Source of the DNA: Marinobacterium iners DSM 11526 | GTDB taxonomy: Bacteria; Pseudomonadota; Gammaproteobacteria; Pseudomonadales; Balneatricaceae | Reading direction: 5' to 3' | DNA: 64,000 nt | NCBI RefSeq assembly: GCF_900107855.1 | Contig: NZ_FNRJ01000001.1 | Location: forward strand, 186,001-250,000 | Part shown: positions 9,184 through 21,189 of the stretch, in pieces | Position numbering within the stretch: the first letter of the stretch is position 1 | Layout of the letters: each line of letters begins with the position of its first letter | The notes under the pieces: model-generated | Told to the model about the DNA's origin: nothing | Databases searched by the model: none | What the model saw: only the letters and a program-made list of their open reading frames with translations | Program-made: the position numbers and the translations under genes

Positions 9184-10488
9184 TCAGTTCTTGATCCTGT
9201 ACTCTGCCGAGCGCGCATGAGCGGTCAGGCTCTCGCCACGGGCCAGCACCGACGCCACCTTACCCATCTCCGATGCCCCATCGGCTGAGAACATGATCAG
9301 CGATGAGCGTTTCTGGAAGTCATAGACCCCCAGAGGAGATGAGAACCGCGCCGTACCGGAGGTCGGTAGTACGTGATTGGGACCGGCACAGTAGTCGCCC
9401 AATGCCTCCGCTGTGTAGCGTCCCATGAAGATGGCCCCGGCATGACGAATCTGAGGCAGCAGTGCAACCGGGTCTTCCACAGACAGCTCCAGGTGTTCCG
9501 GCGCAATACGATTGCTCAGCTCTGCCGCCTGATCCATATCGGCAACCTTGATCAGCGCAGCACGGTTCTGCAGCGAAATTTCAATGATTTCACGTCGCTC
9601 CATAGTTGGCAGCAGCTTGTTGATACTGGCCTCAACCTGATCCAGGTAGTTTGCATCCGGGCAGATCAGAATCGACTGGGCATCCTCGTCATGTTCAGCC
9701 TGCGAAAACAGGTCCATCGCAACCCAGTCCGGGTCTGTCTTGCCGTCGCATACCACCAGGATTTCGGAGGGGCCGGCAATCATGTCGATACCCACAGCAC
9801 CAAAAACGGCACGCTTGGCTGTCGCGACAAAAATGTTGCCCGGGCCCACGATTTTGTCTACCCGCGGCACCGTTTCAGTGCCGTAGGCCAGTGCAGCAAC
9901 CGCTTGAGCACCACCAAGGGTAAACACACGATCGACACCTGCCAGCGCTGCCGCTGCCAGTACCAGCTCGTTGAGCACGCCTTCAGGGGTGGGTACAACC
10001 ATAATGATTTCACGCACACCTGCCACATGGGCCGGCAGTGCATTCATCAGAACCGAAGAGGGGTAAGCCGCCTTGCCACCGGGAACATAGATGCCAACAC
10101 GGTCCATAGGCGTAATTTGCTGACCCAGCATGGTGCCATCGGCTTCCGTGTACTGCCAGGACTCACCTTTCTGCCGTTCATGGTAGCCACGTACACGCTC
10201 GGCTGCCTTTTCCAGTGCAGCGCGCTGTTCAGCCGGCAGGCCATCCAGTGCCTGCTGCAAACGCGCCTGCCCCAGTTCAAGATCCTGCATCGAACGGGCA
10301 TTGGTGCGGTCAAAGCGGTTGGTGTACTCGACCAGTGCAGCATCGCCTTCGGTACGTACACGGCCAATCACTTCATTGACGATCGTGTTGACCTTGTCAT
10401 CTGACACACTTTCCCACGCCAGCAAGCGGCTCAACTGCTGATCAAAATCGGACTGCGCCGCATCCAGACGTTGAACGGAGATACTCAT
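9184..10488 (-). CDS. hisD: Histidinol dehydrogenase
   Basis: A 434-residue enzyme that oxidises histidinol to histidine in two NAD-dependent steps, the end of histidine synthesis. Diagnostic stretches include [18 protein letters not shown], the [13 protein letters not shown] loop, [14 protein letters not shown] (zinc/substrate region) and the C-terminal [18 protein letters not shown]. Length is normal. It overlaps hisG by 4 bases, typical of coupled translation in a hisG-hisD operon. No hisC follows; the next gene lies on the other strand. Confidence 0.95.
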   Translation of the reverse strand: MSISVQRLDAAQSDFDQQLSRLLAWESVSDDKVNTIVNEVIGRVRTEGDAALVEYTNRFDRTNARSMQDLELGQARLQQALDGLPAEQRAALEKAAERVRGYHERQKGESWQYTEADGTMLGQQITPMDRVGIYVPGGKAAYPSSVLMNALPAHVAGVREIIMVVPTPEGVLNELVLAAAALAGVDRVFTLGGAQAVAALAYGTETVPRVDKIVGPGNIFVATAKRAVFGAVGIDMIAGPSEILVVCDGKTDPDWVAMDLFSQAEHDEDAQSILICPDANYLDQVEASINKLLPTMERREIIEISLQNRAALIKVADMDQAAELSNRIAPEHLELSVEDPVALLPQIRHAGAIFMGRYTAEALGDYCAGPNHVLPTSGTARFSSPLGVYDFQKRSSLIMFSADGASEMGKVASVLARGESLTAHARSAEYRIKN

Positions 10489-11135
10489 GCTGCTCCCTCC
10501 CGACGTGCATCGATCGCCTGCTGCAACTGATCCAGAATCGGCTGAATCAGTGCGTGCTTCATTTTCATTGACGGCTGGCCAACCACCAGGCGAGAGCTGA
10601 TATCCGCAATGTGCTGCATCGGTTCCAGGCCGTTGGCGCGCAGGGTGTTGCCGGTATCCACGATATCCACGATTCGGTCGGCTAGCCCCATAATCGGCGC
10701 CAGTTCCATCGCACCGTAGAGCTTGATGATGTCGACCTGCTGCCCCTGACGGGCAAAGTACTCTCGGGTCAGGTTGACGAACTTTGTCGCCACCTTCATA
10801 CGCCCCTCAACCGCGGCCGCATTCTTCATCCCGGCTACCATCAGCTGACATTTGGCAATTTCGAGGTCCAGTGGCTCATACAGTCCCTCACCACCATGCT
10901 CCATCAGCACATCCTTGCCTGCCACCCCCATATCGGCACCGCCGTATTCAACATAGGTGGGCACATCGGTCGCCCGAATGACCACCAGCTTGATATGCGA
11001 ATGATTGGTATCGAAAATCAGCTTGCGACTGCTGAATATGTCCTCAGCCGGTACGATATCGGCCGCTGCCAGCAGCGGCAGGGTCTCTTTCAGGATGCGC
11101 CCCTTTGACAGGGCGATGGTCAGCTGTTGTTTCAT
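10485..11135 (-). CDS. hisG: ATP phosphoribosyltransferase, short form
   Basis: A 216-residue enzyme that joins ATP and PRPP, the first and regulated step of histidine synthesis. The sequences [15 protein letters not shown] and the PRPP-loop region [21 protein letters not shown] are typical. The C-terminal regulatory domain of the long form is absent, so a HisZ partner encoded elsewhere is expected to be required. The gene follows murA by 16 bases and is coupled to hisD, as in many relatives. Confidence 0.93.
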   Translation of the reverse strand: MKQQLTIALSKGRILKETLPLLAAADIVPAEDIFSSRKLIFDTNHSHIKLVVIRATDVPTYVEYGGADMGVAGKDVLMEHGGEGLYEPLDLEIAKCQLMVAGMKNAAAVEGRMKVATKFVNLTREYFARQGQQVDIIKLYGAMELAPIMGLADRIVDIVDTGNTLRANGLEPMQHIADISSRLVVGQPSMKMKHALIQPILDQLQQAIDARREGAA

Positions 11136-11151
11136 TGGCCTCTTCGCTCAC

Positions 11152-12673
<1,522 letters not shown>

Positions 12674-12758
12674 TCGCTACTCCCGTGCTGCAACGTGGTC
12701 TGTACTCTTAAAACTGGCGCTGATGATAACGAAAAGGGGGACAAAAGGCGATTGACCC

Positions 12759-13061
12759 TCAGCGCCGCACACCCTCAAGCCCGACCAACTCGGCAATCGA
12801 ACAAAGATCTTGCGGCGGACTTTCCAATATCAGATTGACCCCTCTGCGTTTCGCTTCACGCTGACACACCAGCCAAAGAGACAGCGCCGAGCTGTCGACG
12901 CGCCCCACGGCCTCCAGATTCAGTCGACGTTCCCCCTCGCGGGCAAAGAGTTCCTGCAGCAACGGCTCGCGCAGCGCCGGAACGGTCTGGAACGTCAAGT
13001 CACCGGAGACCCGGATAACGCCGTCGTTGCTGGTATCAAGCTTCGCTACTGTCAGTTTCAT
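12759..13061 (-). CDS. mlaB: STAS-domain protein MlaB
   Basis: A 100-residue cytoplasmic STAS-domain protein, predicted to bind the MlaF ATPase and stabilise the MlaFEDB phospholipid transporter. The anti-sigma-factor-antagonist-like core (LNLEAVGRVDSSALSLWLVCQREAKRRG) includes a DSSALSL loop as in MlaB. The start overlaps the end of mlaC by 26 bases, marking it as the last gene of the mlaFEDCB set. Confidence 0.85.
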   Translation of the reverse strand: MKLTVAKLDTSNDGVIRVSGDLTFQTVPALREPLLQELFAREGERRLNLEAVGRVDSSALSLWLVCQREAKRRGVNLILESPPQDLCSIAELVGLEGVRR

Positions 13062-13710
13062 CCTGCCCGCCCGGCTGCTCCTTCAGGTTGACATCCTGCA
13101 TCTGGTCAGCCCATGCCTCGATTGTGGCTGACATGGACCGGTTACGCTCATACAGATCAGCAAACTGATTACGGAAGGTGATACGCAGATTGATACCATC
13201 CACCATCACGTTCACCAGCGTCCAACGATCCTGCTGACGCAACATGTAGTAGACCAGTGTGTAGGTCTGACCATTAGCGGCCTGCATATTGACGCTCACG
13301 ACCTGTTTGTCAGGCTCTGGGCTTTCCGAGCCCGGAACCTGCATGTCGTAGTTACGCAACTCAAAGCCGGAAATCGATTTGGCATAGGTGCGCAGCAGGG
13401 TTGTCTTGAACACATCCGCAAAGCGATCACGCTCCTCATCAGATGCACGACGGAAATACTTGCCCATGACTTGACGCGCGATGTAGGGGAAATCAACCAC
13501 CGGCGCAATGATGGTTTCGATTTCGCCCATCATCTTTTCGATGTTCTCTTCTCCGGTCAGGGCATCATTGTCCATCAACGCCAGCATGTCTCGGGTAGCG
13601 CTGTCGATTACAGCACTGGCCTCATTCCAGCTGCCCTCTGCCACCGCCGGCTGAATCACCAGCACCAGCAATGCGACCAGGGCATTCCTGCAGACTTTAA
13701 CCATCATCAT
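13036..13710 (-). CDS. mlaC: Periplasmic phospholipid-binding protein MlaC
   Basis: A 224-residue periplasmic protein that shuttles phospholipid between the outer-membrane MlaA complex and the inner-membrane MlaFEDB complex. An N-terminal signal peptide (VALLVLVIQPAVAEG) leads into the Tol-tolerance/Ttg2D domain with FPYIARQVMGKYFRRASDEERDRFADVFKTTLLRTY. Its ATG overlaps the mlaD stop codon (ATGA). The start could be any of three consecutive ATG codons; I give the first. Confidence 0.9.
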   Translation of the reverse strand: MMMVKVCRNALVALLVLVIQPAVAEGSWNEASAVIDSATRDMLALMDNDALTGEENIEKMMGEIETIIAPVVDFPYIARQVMGKYFRRASDEERDRFADVFKTTLLRTYAKSISGFELRNYDMQVPGSESPEPDKQVVSVNMQAANGQTYTLVYYMLRQQDRWTLVNVMVDGINLRITFRNQFADLYERNRSMSATIEAWADQMQDVNLKEQPGGQDETDSSEA

Positions 13711-14165
13711 TCACCCACCTTGTTGAACAGGAACTTGCCGATCAGCTCTTCAAGCACTAAAGCCGATTGTGTATCTTCAATGTAATCACCGTCGCCAAGC
13801 ACTTCCACATCCGCGCCCGGCACAACACCGATATATTGTTCACCCAGAAGTCCAGCTGTCAGAATACTGGCCGAACTGTCAGTAGTGAGGTAATCAACTT
13901 CGTTGAAAATCTCCATCTCGACTTCAGCCATCAACATGCGTGTATCAATACGGATCGCGGTCACCTTGCCGATCTGAACACCAGACATCGATACTTTGGC
14001 CCTTGGGGTCAGGCCACCTATGTTTTCAAAACGAGCATATACCTTGTACCCCTTACCTTGTTCAGACAGGTTCAGACCACTGACGTTCAACGCCAGCACA
14101 AGCAGGGCGGCGATACCCGCCAGCATGAACGCTCCCACACCGATTTCTACGGTTCTCATGCGCAT
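13707..14165 (-). CDS. mlaD: MCE-domain lipid transport protein MlaD
   Basis: A 152-residue inner-membrane-anchored protein with one MCE domain; six copies form a ring on the periplasmic face of MlaE. It has an N-terminal membrane segment (VGAFMLAGIAALLVLALNVSG) and the MCE core YARFENIGGLTPRAKVSMSGVQIGKV, ending with GLLGEQYIGVVPG. The frame is open a further 15 bases upstream, but ATG 14165, just behind the mlaE stop and 9 bases after GGAG, gives the usual N-terminus. Confidence 0.9.
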   Translation of the reverse strand: MRMRTVEIGVGAFMLAGIAALLVLALNVSGLNLSEQGKGYKVYARFENIGGLTPRAKVSMSGVQIGKVTAIRIDTRMLMAEVEMEIFNEVDYLTTDSSASILTAGLLGEQYIGVVPGADVEVLGDGDYIEDTQSALVLEELIGKFLFNKVGE

Positions 14166-14166
14166 T

Positions 14167-14952
14167 TCAGAGTTCTCCAAACATCAAAGCTGTCAGTACA
14201 AAATCGAGCCCCAGCACCGCCAGCGACGAGTACACAACCGTACGGGTCGTTGCCTGACTGATTCCTTCCGAGGTAGGGATACAGTCGTATCCCTGGAATA
14301 CCGCTATCCAGGTCACCACCAGACCAAAACAAACGGCCTTGATAATGCCGTTGACAACATCATCATAAAAACTGACCGACTGCTGCATGTTGGCCCAGAA
14401 AGAGCCTTCATAAATCCCCAACCAATCCACTGCGACCAGAGAGCCACCCCAGATGCCCACAACGGCAAAGATCATGGCCAACAATGGCATGCAGATGAAC
14501 CCAGCCCACAGGCGTGGTGCGACAATACTGCGCAACGGGTCGACCCCGATCATTTCAAGACTGGCAAGCTGTTCAGTGGCCTTCATCAGACCGATTTCCG
14601 CTGTCAGTGCCGAACCTGCCCGACCGGCAAACAGCAGAGCGGCCACTACCGGTGCCAGTTCGCGTACCAGGCTCAGCGCAACCATCTGACCAACCGCCTG
14701 TTCTGATCCGTAATCGACCAGGATGGTATAGCCCTGCAACCCCAGCACCATGCCGATAAAGCCGCCGGATACTACGATAATCACCAGTGACAGCACCCCG
14801 ACAAACCAGATCTGCTTGAGCACCAGTGGCAACATCATCAACGGCTGCGGCCTGGCCACCAGGGACTGGAACAGAATTTGGCTCGCCCGCCCAAGCGCCG
14901 CAAGTCTCGACAGGGACCGATGGCCCAGCCGCTGCAACATATTCAGCATCAT
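14167..14952 (-). CDS. mlaE: Phospholipid ABC transporter permease MlaE
   Basis: A 261-residue permease of the MlaE/Ttg2B family, the membrane core of the system that maintains outer-membrane lipid asymmetry. It has about five membrane segments, with the signature [35 protein letters not shown] and the [17 protein letters not shown]-terminal stretch. The gene starts on the last base of the mlaF stop (1-base overlap). Confidence 0.94.
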   Translation of the reverse strand: MMLNMLQRLGHRSLSRLAALGRASQILFQSLVARPQPLMMLPLVLKQIWFVGVLSLVIIVVSGGFIGMVLGLQGYTILVDYGSEQAVGQMVALSLVRELAPVVAALLFAGRAGSALTAEIGLMKATEQLASLEMIGVDPLRSIVAPRLWAGFICMPLLAMIFAVVGIWGGSLVAVDWLGIYEGSFWANMQQSVSFYDDVVNGIIKAVCFGLVVTWIAVFQGYDCIPTSEGISQATTRTVVYSSLAVLGLDFVLTALMFGEL

Positions 14953-15764
14953 TACCGTGTTTCTCCCAGCAGGTCCTGCATGTAGTCCGGCGCCTTGTAA
15001 TGGAACGGCACGGGTCCATCAGGCAACCCCTGCATGAACTGGCGCACTTTGTCGGAATCTACATCGGCCAGCTCCTTCGGGGTGCCGCGGGCAATAACCT
15101 TGGCATCCGAAAGTATGTATATATAGTCCGCAATTCCGAGGGTCTCCTTGATATCGTGCGACACAATGATACTGGTATGCCCCAACGCCTGATTAAGCCT
15201 TCGAATCAGGTTTACCAACACACCCATCGCAATAGGATCCTGCCCGGTAAAGGGTTCGTCATACATCACGATATCCGGATCCAGTGAGATGGCGCGCGCC
15301 AGGGCAACACGACGCGCCATGCCACCTGACAACTCACTTGGCATCAGTTCACGCGCTCCCCGCAGCCCTACCGCCTGCAGTTTCATAAGCACAATATCTC
15401 GGATCATTTCTTCGGGAAGATCGGTATGCACTCGCAGCGGAAAAGCCACGTTTTCAAATACATCCATGTCGGTAAAAAGCGCTCCGCTCTGGAACAGCAT
15501 CCCCATGCGTTCGCGCACCTCGAACAGCTCACGCCGGCCCAGAGTCGGAATATTAAGATCATCCAGCAGAATATCGCCACGATCAGGGCGCAGCTGGCCA
15601 CCGATCAACTTGAGCAAAGTTGTTTTGCCGGTACCGGACGGCCCCATGATAGCCGTCACTTTGCCGCGTGGTATTTTGATATCCACGCCATCAAAAATTG
15701 GCCGATCGCCACGGGAGAAACTCAATCCGCGGATATCAATAATGGCATCGCTTTCAGGCTTCAT
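14952..15764 (-). CDS. mlaF: Phospholipid ABC transporter ATPase MlaF
   Basis: A 270-residue ABC ATPase that powers the Mla transporter. Walker A GPSGTGKT at residues 41-48, the signature [14 protein letters not shown] and Walker [14 protein letters not shown] are intact, and the GQDP variant after the Walker B is typical of MlaF. The open frame extends 61 codons further upstream, but ATG 15764 gives the normal MlaF N-terminus and leaves room for the promoter at 15841-15869. First gene of the mlaFEDCB operon. Confidence 0.93.
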   Translation of the reverse strand: MKPESDAIIDIRGLSFSRGDRPIFDGVDIKIPRGKVTAIMGPSGTGKTTLLKLIGGQLRPDRGDILLDDLNIPTLGRRELFEVRERMGMLFQSGALFTDMDVFENVAFPLRVHTDLPEEMIRDIVLMKLQAVGLRGARELMPSELSGGMARRVALARAISLDPDIVMYDEPFTGQDPIAMGVLVNLIRRLNQALGHTSIIVSHDIKETLGIADYIYILSDAKVIARGTPKELADVDSDKVRQFMQGLPDGPVPFHYKAPDYMQDLLGETR

Positions 15765-15840
15765 AGCGTCAGCATGGCTCCAGCTTCCGTTCAGATTCAG
15801 GCCTCTGTGACGGGCCCGCAATCCATACACAAAGGTGGGC

Positions 15841-15869
15841 AATATACCACTGCGACGGTTAAACTTGAA
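15841..15869 (-). promoter_or_regulatory. Predicted promoter of the mla operon
   Basis: On the minus strand, TTCAAG (15864-15869) and TATATT (15841-15846) are separated by 17 bases, and TGG before the -10 makes it an extended -10. It reads toward mlaF. Confidence 0.5.
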
Positions 15870-15897
15870 CGTCTTCCTCAGGCTTGTCAGACATGCG

Positions 15898-15927
15898 TTA
15901 GGCGCCCCGGCCACTCTGGGGTAGAAT
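15898..15927 (+). promoter_or_regulatory. Predicted promoter of the kdsD-lpt operon
   Basis: TTAGGC (15898-15903), an 18-base spacer and TAGAAT (15922-15927), about 40 bases before the kdsD start and divergent from the mla promoter. Confidence 0.4.
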
Positions 15928-15967
15928 GCCGTTTTTGGCAGACACAACTGATCAGGTGATACCGACC

Positions 15968-16939
15968 ATGACTCAAAGCGACTACCTCCGATCCGGCCAG
16001 CAGACCATCCGCCTGGAACTGGAGGCGGTACAGGAGTTGCTGAACCACCTTGACGAGCATTTCAGCCAAGCCTGTAATCTGATGTTCAATTGCAAGGGTC
16101 GTGTCATTGTGACAGGTATGGGCAAGTCTGGGCACATCGGCAACAAGATAGCCGCCACCCTCGCCAGTACCGGCACTCCGTCGTTTTTCGTTCACCCTGG
16201 CGAAGCCAGTCACGGTGATCTCGGCATGTTTACCGGCAACGATGTCGTGCTGGCCCTGTCCAACTCAGGCGAAACCGCTGAACTCATTACCATTCTGCCG
16301 CTGATCAAACGAATGGGAGCCCCCATGATCAGCATTACGGCGAATGCCGATTCCACCCTCGCGCACAGCGCGGATGTCAATCTGCACATCCCCGTCGATC
16401 GTGAAGCCTGTCCACTGGGGCTTGCTCCAACTTCCAGTACAACGGCACAGCTGGTATTGGGTGATGCATTGGCCATTGCGCTGCTCGAAGCCCGCGGCTT
16501 CAGCAGCGAAGACTTTGCCTTCTCACACCCAGGTGGCAGTCTTGGCCGACGGTTACTGCTGAAAGTCGACGACATCATGCACACCGGTGAGGACATTCCT
16601 CAGGTCCAGGCCAGCACCTCGGTGCGTGAAGCACTGCTGGAAGTCACACGTAAACGCTTGGGCATGACGGCCGTGACCGATCCACAGGGTAAATTGCTGG
16701 GTGTCTTTACTGACGGTGACTTGCGCCGCACACTGGATCAGGAGATCAACCTCGCCAGCACACCCATTGCTGACGTGATGACAACCGAATGCACACGTGT
16801 ATCTCCCGGCATTCTGGCCGCCGAAGCCCTCAGCCTGATGCAGCAGCGCAAAATCAACGCATTGTTGGTAGTTGACGAGCATGATCGGCCGGTCGGCGCC
16901 CTCAACATGCATGACATGCTGAAAGCGGGAGTCATCTGA
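15968..16939 (+). CDS. kdsD: D-arabinose 5-phosphate isomerase
   Basis: A 323-residue enzyme that converts ribulose 5-phosphate to arabinose 5-phosphate for Kdo, the inner lipopolysaccharide sugar. An N-terminal SIS domain (VTGMGKSGHIGNKIAATLASTGTPSFFVHPGEASHGDLGM, ALSNSGETAEL) is followed by a pair of CBS domains (DIMHTGEDIP... and VMTTECTRVSPG...). I start it at ATG 15968 rather than 14 codons upstream because the SIS domain then begins normally. It runs into kdsC with a 1-base overlap. Confidence 0.94.
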   Translation: MTQSDYLRSGQQTIRLELEAVQELLNHLDEHFSQACNLMFNCKGRVIVTGMGKSGHIGNKIAATLASTGTPSFFVHPGEASHGDLGMFTGNDVVLALSNSGETAELITILPLIKRMGAPMISITANADSTLAHSADVNLHIPVDREACPLGLAPTSSTTAQLVLGDALAIALLEARGFSSEDFAFSHPGGSLGRRLLLKVDDIMHTGEDIPQVQASTSVREALLEVTRKRLGMTAVTDPQGKLLGVFTDGDLRRTLDQEINLASTPIADVMTTECTRVSPGILAAEALSLMQQRKINALLVVDEHDRPVGALNMHDMLKAGVI

Positions 16940-17478
16940 TGCATCTGGACAATTTTCCCACCTCATTGCGTGAGGCACTGAGTAATATCCGTCTGGCAGT
17001 GTTCGATGTCGACGGCATTCTGACAGATGGCCGCCTCAACTTTCTGGCTGATGGCCGCGAAGTCAAAAGCTTTCACACCCTCGACGGCCTCGGTATCAAG
17101 CTGCTGCATCGCTGTGGCATCGAAACGGCCATCATCACGGGGCGCCGTTCGCCCCAGGTGGAGCAGCGAGCTGAAGCGTTGGGCATCACCTATCTGCGCC
17201 AGGGGCGAGAAGACAAACTGGTCGCACTGGATGAACTGTGGCAAACCAGTCGACACAGCGCCGCCGATACCGCCTATATCGGAGACGACCTGCCCGACCT
17301 TGCCGCCATTCGCGCCTGCGCCTTTGGCGCCTGTGTACCCAACGGTCATCCACTGGTGCGCAAAGAGGCGGATTGGTGCAGCAGTGCCGCTGGAGGCAAG
17401 GGGGCCGCAAGGGAGTTTTGCGAGTTGATTCTGGCCGCACAGGGCAAACTCAGCGCCATCTACGACGAGTACCGCTGA
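16939..17478 (+). CDS. kdsC: 3-deoxy-D-manno-octulosonate 8-phosphate phosphatase
   Basis: A 179-residue HAD phosphatase that releases Kdo from Kdo-8-phosphate. It has the HAD motif I FDVDGILTDG near residue 18-27, the motif with IITGRRSPQVEQRAEALGI, and the metal-binding YIGDDLPDLA. It lacks a large cap domain, as usual for the tetrameric KdsC. It starts on the final base of the kdsD stop, and lptC begins on the base after its stop codon. Confidence 0.94.
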   Translation: MHLDNFPTSLREALSNIRLAVFDVDGILTDGRLNFLADGREVKSFHTLDGLGIKLLHRCGIETAIITGRRSPQVEQRAEALGITYLRQGREDKLVALDELWQTSRHSAADTAYIGDDLPDLAAIRACAFGACVPNGHPLVRKEADWCSSAAGGKGAAREFCELILAAQGKLSAIYDEYR

Positions 17479-18042
17479 ATGCTGCAAAGTCGACTGAGAC
17501 TCTCCATCGCCTTGATCCTGCTGCTGGTGCCCCTGCTCTGGTGGGGGTTTGCCTCTACCCGGCTGAACGACGAGCCTTTACTGGACAATGGTGCCGCTCG
17601 GATCGACTTTTTCGTCCGCGAGGCCCGGATCACGCGCTGGAACCAGAGCGGCGAAATGGCACAGGAACTGAGCTCTCCTCTGATGCGCCACTACCCTGAA
17701 CCAGGTGAGATGCTGCTGGACAACCCAACCACCCTGATACCCCGCGAGCAGAGTGGTGAGTTCCGTATTTTGGCACAGGAAGGCCGCATGCCCGACTCAC
17801 AGGAACGCATAGTACTTGCAGGTGATGTACAGCTTCATGATAATCCGCCTTCAGGCAGTGCCAGCGAGATGCTGACCGAGCGACTGACACTCTACCCTCC
17901 ACGCGACTATGCCCACACAGACCTGCCAGTCAGGGTAATACGCGGCCTGGACCATATGGAAAGCCAAGGCATGGAGGTCTTTTTTGACGAACAGCGGGTT
18001 GAACTGCTGTCCGAGGTAAAAGGTACATACCATGCGAATTAA
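17479..18042 (+). CDS. lptC: LPS transport protein LptC
   Basis: A 187-residue bitopic inner-membrane protein that receives lipopolysaccharide from LptBFG and passes it to LptA. One N-terminal membrane segment (LSIALILLLVPLLWWGFA) precedes a beta-jellyroll domain with FFVREARITRWNQSGE and VLAGDVQLHDN. Its coding end overlaps lptA by 11 bases, in the conserved kdsC-lptC-lptA-lptB order. Confidence 0.88.
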   Translation: MLQSRLRLSIALILLLVPLLWWGFASTRLNDEPLLDNGAARIDFFVREARITRWNQSGEMAQELSSPLMRHYPEPGEMLLDNPTTLIPREQSGEFRILAQEGRMPDSQERIVLAGDVQLHDNPPSGSASEMLTERLTLYPPRDYAHTDLPVRVIRGLDHMESQGMEVFFDEQRVELLSEVKGTYHAN

Positions 18043-18544
18043 CCGCCCTGTGTTGCTGACCACCCTGCTGCTGAGCCTGTCCGCCAGCGTGCAGGCACTG
18101 CCCGAGGATCGCAATCAGCCAATCAACGTCTCGGCTGATCGCGCCAGCATGAACGAGCGTACCGGTATCACCGTATACACAGGCGATGTGGAAATAATTC
18201 AGGGCAGCATGGAAATTCGTGGTGAGCGCGTTGAACTGCACCGTGCAGCTGACGGCAGCATTGACCGCATTATCTCCACCGGCAAGCCGGCCAGATTTCA
18301 GCAGCAGCCATCTGCCGATCAGCCCCTGACCAAGGCCTACGGTGAAAGGATGGAGTACCGGGTCAAGCAACAAGAGGTTACCATCACCGAAAATGCACGC
18401 GTCGATCAGTCCAAGGATACCTTCACCGGAGAGCGGATCGTTTACAATATGGCGCGTGCGGTGGTGAACGCTTTCGGCAGCGACCGCGAGGGCGGCGAAC
18501 GGGTCAAAATGGTGATTCAGCCCAAGCCGACGGGGACCAACTGA
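18032..18544 (+). CDS. lptA: Periplasmic LPS bridge protein LptA
   Basis: A 170-residue periplasmic protein that polymerises into the bridge carrying lipopolysaccharide to the outer membrane. A signal peptide ([18 protein letters not shown]) leads into the OstA-type domain ([57 protein letters not shown]). It ends on the first base of the lptB start codon. Confidence 0.9.
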   Translation: MRINRPVLLTTLLLSLSASVQALPEDRNQPINVSADRASMNERTGITVYTGDVEIIQGSMEIRGERVELHRAADGSIDRIISTGKPARFQQQPSADQPLTKAYGERMEYRVKQQEVTITENARVDQSKDTFTGERIVYNMARAVVNAFGSDREGGERVKMVIQPKPTGTN

Positions 18545-19269
18545 TGGCGACACTGGAAGCCTTACACCTTGCCAAAAGCTACAAGGGGCGCCAGGTGGTA
18601 CAGGATGTATCCCTTCAGATGGAAACGGGCCAGATCGTTGGTCTGCTGGGACCCAACGGTGCCGGCAAGACCACCTGCTTTTATATGATCGTGGGGCTTA
18701 TCCACGCCGACCGGGGACAAATCCGACTGCACCAGGACGACGTTACCCGCCTGCCCATGCATGAGCGCGCTCGCCGTGGTATCGGCTATCTGCCTCAGGA
18801 AGCTTCGGTGTTTCGGAAGCTGAGCGTACATGACAACCTGATGGCCATTCTGGAAACTCGCAAGGAGCTGAATACCTCGGATCGTAAGGCATTACTGGAG
18901 CAGCTGCTGGAAGAGTTTCACATTACTCACCTGCGCAATAGCCTGGGTATGGCCCTGTCTGGCGGAGAGCGTCGACGTGTTGAAATCGCACGGGCCTTGG
19001 CAACCGAGCCTGACTTTATCCTGCTGGACGAACCCTTTGCCGGCGTTGATCCAATCTCGGTCAGCGATATCAAACAAACCATTCGCCACCTGCAGTCTCG
19101 CGGCATTGGCATTCTGATCACCGATCATAACGTGCGCGAGACACTCGACATCTGCGAACGAGCATATATCGTAAGTGAAGGGGGAATACTCGCACAGGGC
19201 ACACCGGCCGAGATCCTGGCTAACGAACAGGTTCGCCGTGCCTATCTGGGCGAGCAGTTTTCCCTTTGA
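18544..19269 (+). CDS. lptB: LPS export ABC ATPase LptB
   Basis: A 241-residue ABC ATPase that drives lipopolysaccharide extraction by LptFG. Walker [10 protein letters not shown], the Q-loop stretch [21 protein letters not shown], the signature [15 protein letters not shown] and Walker [17 protein letters not shown] are intact. Near-full identity of these motifs with the family makes this a firm call. rpoN follows after 51 bases. Confidence 0.96.
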   Translation: MATLEALHLAKSYKGRQVVQDVSLQMETGQIVGLLGPNGAGKTTCFYMIVGLIHADRGQIRLHQDDVTRLPMHERARRGIGYLPQEASVFRKLSVHDNLMAILETRKELNTSDRKALLEQLLEEFHITHLRNSLGMALSGGERRRVEIARALATEPDFILLDEPFAGVDPISVSDIKQTIRHLQSRGIGILITDHNVRETLDICERAYIVSEGGILAQGTPAEILANEQVRRAYLGEQFSL

Positions 19270-19320
19270 TCCTGAGTCGTCAATCATGTACATCCACTCC
19301 GTCCACCTGGCAGCTCTGAT

Positions 19321-20826
19321 ATGAAGCAATCGTTACAACTCAAGATCGGCCAGCATCTGACGATGACACCCCAGTTGCAACAAGCAATACGTCTGCTGCA
19401 ACTGTCAACGCTGGACCTGCAGCAGGAGATCCAGGAAGCCCTGGAGAGTAACCCACTGCTGGAAGTCGAGGAGGAACTGGACAGCGCCGAAGAAGCCCAG
19501 ACTGAAGCCCGTGATGATCGTCACGACGCCTCTGCCGACAGCCTCTCTAACGACACCGCTGACGAGGACAGCTGGGACGAAAGCGCACTGGAAGAGCGCT
19601 GGAATGATGAAATCCCTCGTGAGCTGTCCACCGACAGCAACTGGGATGATACCTTCCAGCACCAGAGTACACCCGGTCCTGCCCGTGATGATGACTGGGA
19701 ACCCGGTGATAACGACTCGGCCGAAGACAGCCTTCAGGATCACCTGCTGTGGCAGCTCAACCTTACCCCCATGAGTGACCCTGACCGTATGGTCGCCATG
19801 GCCCTTATCGATGCTGTCGATCCGGATGGCTATCTACGCACGGACGTAGATGAAGTTCTGGAACACTTCACCCGGAGCGAACCCCAGCTGTTTGCAGATG
19901 CCGAGCTTGAAGAGATTGAAACGGTACTGCACCGCCTGCAACAGTTTGACCCGCCCGGTGTCTGCGCACGAGACCTGAGCGAATGTCTGCAGATACAGCT
20001 GCGCCAGCTGCCTGAAAACACTCCGATGCTGAAAGAGGCATTACGCCTGGTACGCGATCACCTGGGTCTGCTCGGCAACCATGACTATCGTACCTTGATG
20101 CGCCGCATGCGCCTGAAGGAAGAGGCCCTGCAACAGATCATCAGTCTGATCCAGTCGCTTAATCCAAAACCGGGCACCAGCATCAGCAGTGAACAGTCAG
20201 AGTACGTTATACCCGATGTGGTGGTGCGCAAGGTGCAGGGGCAGTGGAATGTAAGCCTGAACTCAGAGGCATCCCCCAAGCTGCGTATCAATACCGACTA
20301 TGCTGATCTTATAAGACGGGCCGACAACAGCGCTGACAACACCTATCTGAAAAACCATCTACAGGAAGCGCGCTGGTTTCTGAAGAGCCTGCTGAGTCGC
20401 AACGAAACCCTGCTCAAGGTCGCCACCGAGATCGTGGCCCGCCAGATCGATTTTTTCGAGGAAGGTGAAGAGGGTATGAAGCCGATGGTTCTGCATGACA
20501 TCGCTGAAGCCGTAGAGATGCACGAATCAACCATTTCCCGTGTCACTACCCAGAAATACATGCATACACCCCGAGGCATCTTCGAGCTGAAGTATTTTTT
20601 CTCCAGCCATGTGAGCACGTCAGACGGAGGTGCTGCCTCCTCTACCGCCATTCGTGCCTTGATCAAGAAGCTGATCAGCGCGGAGAATACCGCAAAACCT
20701 CTCAGTGATAACAAGATAGCCGACCTGCTGAAAGAGCAAGGATTTAACGTAGCCAGACGCACAGTGGCAAAATATCGTGAAGCGATGAACATTCCGCCTT
20801 CTAATGAGCGCAAGCGTCTGGTTTAA
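19321..20826 (+). CDS. rpoN: RNA polymerase sigma-54 factor
   Basis: A 501-residue sigma factor that directs RNA polymerase to -24/-12 promoters and needs an enhancer-binding ATPase. Region I (residues 1-50, glutamine- and leucine-rich, [21 protein letters not shown]) is followed by a long acidic region II, the core-binding part, the HTH ([16 protein letters not shown]) and the RpoN box [10 protein letters not shown] near the C-terminus. The DmpR-type activator at 58.9 kb is a likely client. Confidence 0.97.
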   Translation: MKQSLQLKIGQHLTMTPQLQQAIRLLQLSTLDLQQEIQEALESNPLLEVEEELDSAEEAQTEARDDRHDASADSLSNDTADEDSWDESALEERWNDEIPRELSTDSNWDDTFQHQSTPGPARDDDWEPGDNDSAEDSLQDHLLWQLNLTPMSDPDRMVAMALIDAVDPDGYLRTDVDEVLEHFTRSEPQLFADAELEEIETVLHRLQQFDPPGVCARDLSECLQIQLRQLPENTPMLKEALRLVRDHLGLLGNHDYRTLMRRMRLKEEALQQIISLIQSLNPKPGTSISSEQSEYVIPDVVVRKVQGQWNVSLNSEASPKLRINTDYADLIRRADNSADNTYLKNHLQEARWFLKSLLSRNETLLKVATEIVARQIDFFEEGEEGMKPMVLHDIAEAVEMHESTISRVTTQKYMHTPRGIFELKYFFSSHVSTSDGGAASSTAIRALIKKLISAENTAKPLSDNKIADLLKEQGFNVARRTVAKYREAMNIPPSNERKRLV

Positions 20827-20877
20827 TGAAACTACAGGCACGCCGGAAGAACGTGCTTTATGACGAGGAGAAAACCT

Positions 20878-21168
20878 ATGCAGATCAACATCACTGGCCA
20901 TCACGTCGAACTGACTGACGCCCTGAACGAATATGTACGTACCAAGTTCGACCGACTGGAACGCCACTTCGATAACATCACCAATGTACAGGTCACCCTC
21001 AGTGTCGAGAAGCTGCGCCAGAAGGCCGAAGCCGATATCCACCTGGCCGGCGGTGAAGTATTCGCAGCGCATGAGCATGACGACATGTATGCTGCAATTG
21101 ATGGCATGGTGGACAAGCTTGACCGCCAGATCATCAAGCACAAAGAAAAACTCAAATCCCACAAATAA
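20878..21168 (+). CDS. hpf: Ribosome hibernation promoting factor
   Basis: A 96-residue short-form HPF/YfiA-type protein that binds the 30S decoding region and stabilises idle or dimeric ribosomes. The sequence (MQINITGHHVELTDALNEYV, the YAAIDGMVDKLDRQIIKHKEKL helix) is typical. The frame is open six codons earlier, but ATG 20878 follows GAGGAG at proper distance. It lies directly after rpoN, the conserved arrangement. Confidence 0.95.
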   Translation: MQINITGHHVELTDALNEYVRTKFDRLERHFDNITNVQVTLSVEKLRQKAEADIHLAGGEVFAAHEHDDMYAAIDGMVDKLDRQIIKHKEKLKSHK

Positions 21169-21189
21169 CCGGTAGCAGCACGTCACGAC

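Noticed and set aside
9373-10404. A 343-codon plus-strand frame antisense to hisD
   Set aside because: hisD is unambiguous, and the translation on the other strand shows no domain and has a composition typical of antisense frames.
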